Made by a program: the position numbers and the translations under genes | In this document: positions 63,494 through 64,000 of the stretch, piece after piece | Position numbering within the stretch: position 1 is the first letter of the stretch | Layout: the number at the start of each line of letters is the position of its first letter | DNA from: Bacillus dicomae | Lineage (GTDB): Bacteria; Bacillota; Bacilli; Bacillales; Bacillaceae_G | Assembly: GCF_006494425.1 (NCBI RefSeq) | Contig: NZ_VHIV01000001.1 | Coordinates: 496,001-560,000, forward strand | Length of the DNA stretch: 64,000 bases | Reading direction: 5' to 3' | The notes under the pieces: generated by a model | What the model was told of the DNA's origin: nothing | The model's database searches: none | What the model saw: only the letters and a program-made list of their open reading frames with translations

Positions 63494-64000
63494 CTGGAGT
63501 ACAAATCTATTAAACCGAAAAAAATTTACGAAGAAGTATCTGAAGCTATTTTAACAATGATTAAAAATGGTACGTTAAAACCTGGTGACAAACTACTTCC
63601 TGTACATCAATTAGCTGAGCAGTTTCAAGTTGGCAGATCTGCTGTTCGTGAAGCGCTAAGTGCGCTAAGAGCAATGGGCTTAATTGAGATGAAACAAGGA
63701 GAAGGTACATATGTGAAGAATTTCGATTCTTCTTCATTAACAAAATCATTAAACAATAGATTATTAATGAAGAAAGAAGATATTTTGAATTTATTAGAAG
63801 TACGAAAGGTGCTTGAAGTGGGGGCAGTTCGAGCAGCTGCGGCAAAACGTACGGAAGATAACTTGCAAAATATGAAGCATTGGTTAGATGAAATGGCAAA
63901 GAGCATTGGAGATGAAAAAGCTGGTGAAAAAGCAGATTTTCAGTTCCATATGGGAATTGCAGAGTCTTCGCATAATAACATTTTGCTTGAACTTATGAAT
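63494..64000 (+). CDS. lutR: GntR/FadR-family regulator LutR-like, partial, CTG start
   Basis: The frame starts with CTG at 63494, six bases after GAGGTG, and is preceded directly by an in-frame TAA, so it cannot start further upstream. The first later ATG is at about 63557, inside the winged helix. It is open to the window edge (169 codons seen). The sequence shows YKSIKPKKIYEEVSEAILTMI, LAEQFQVGRSAVREALSALRAMGL and MKQGEGTYVKNF of the GntR winged helix, then FCD helices with LLEVRKVLEVGAVRAAA. Very close to LutR, the L-lactate utilisation repressor; lutABC would be expected beyond the edge. Confidence 0.82.
   Translation, partial: MEYKSIKPKKIYEEVSEAILTMIKNGTLKPGDKLLPVHQLAEQFQVGRSAVREALSALRAMGLIEMKQGEGTYVKNFDSSSLTKSLNNRLLMKKEDILNLLEVRKVLEVGAVRAAAAKRTEDNLQNMKHWLDEMAKSIGDEKAGEKADFQFHMGIAESSHNNILLELMN

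Overview
The window is chromosomal DNA of a low-GC Firmicute, almost certainly a member of the Bacillus cereus group (B. cereus, B. thuringiensis or B. anthracis). This rests on the combination of sipW-tasA-calY with sinR/sinI and the immune inhibitor A metalloprotease InhA1, a seven-gene trp operon including its own trpG behind tandem T-boxes, a 444-residue CoA-disulfide reductase, and a SagB/YcaO/ThiF-like thiazole-peptide maturation operon. No insertion sequence, CRISPR array, rRNA operon or replication origin was seen.

Region 1 (1-18.8 kb) is mostly housekeeping: the end of an EamA transporter, a PH-domain protein, a small Ig-like protein, the proline symporter putP with CodY- and CcpA-like sites, then two T-box riboswitches in series, both with a tryptophan specifier, controlling trpEGDCFBA (translationally coupled). 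After it come a small membrane protein, an LctP-type permease, a YukJ/DUF2278 protein, an HELGH-motif membrane protein, a zinc-ribbon membrane protein beside a broken zinc-ribbon/YARHG gene, a possible spore-appendage-like protein, CoA-disulfide reductase, a GNAT protein, a small conserved protein and a methyltransferase.

Region 2 (18.8-28.7 kb, minus strand) holds a three-gene azoline-peptide (TOMM) maturation operon with no precursor gene beside it, then odhAB for 2-oxoglutarate dehydrogenase with a strong GC hairpin between the two genes.

Region 3 (28.7-36 kb) is the accessory part: a small XRE regulator with membrane partners, a membrane-protein gene disabled by an ATA start and an in-frame stop, a decayed WXG100 gene next to an orphan nuclease-like toxin tip, an intact WXG100-type protein with small membrane partners and a DUF4176-like protein, a lone tRNA-Val(GAC), gene remnants, a CxxC-20-CxxC protein and a second methyltransferase.

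Region 4 (36-44 kb) is the biofilm matrix and secreted protease island: a D-Ala-D-Ala carboxypeptidase, signal peptidase SipW, TasA, a DUF4047 protein laid out like TapA, CalY, SinR, SinI (44 codons, TTG start) and InhA1. Three GTTC-type dyads mark SinR-like operators in front of sipW, the DUF4047 gene and calY.

Region 5 (44-64 kb) has an aldehyde dehydrogenase, potABCD, a PAP2 phosphatase, an MMPL exporter, an RluA-type pseudouridine synthase, a CAP-domain secreted protein, a CdaR-like regulator with glycolate oxidase glcD-glcF, a beta-propeller lipoprotein coupled to a two-component system, and the start of a LutR-type regulator that appears to use a CTG start codon and runs off the window.
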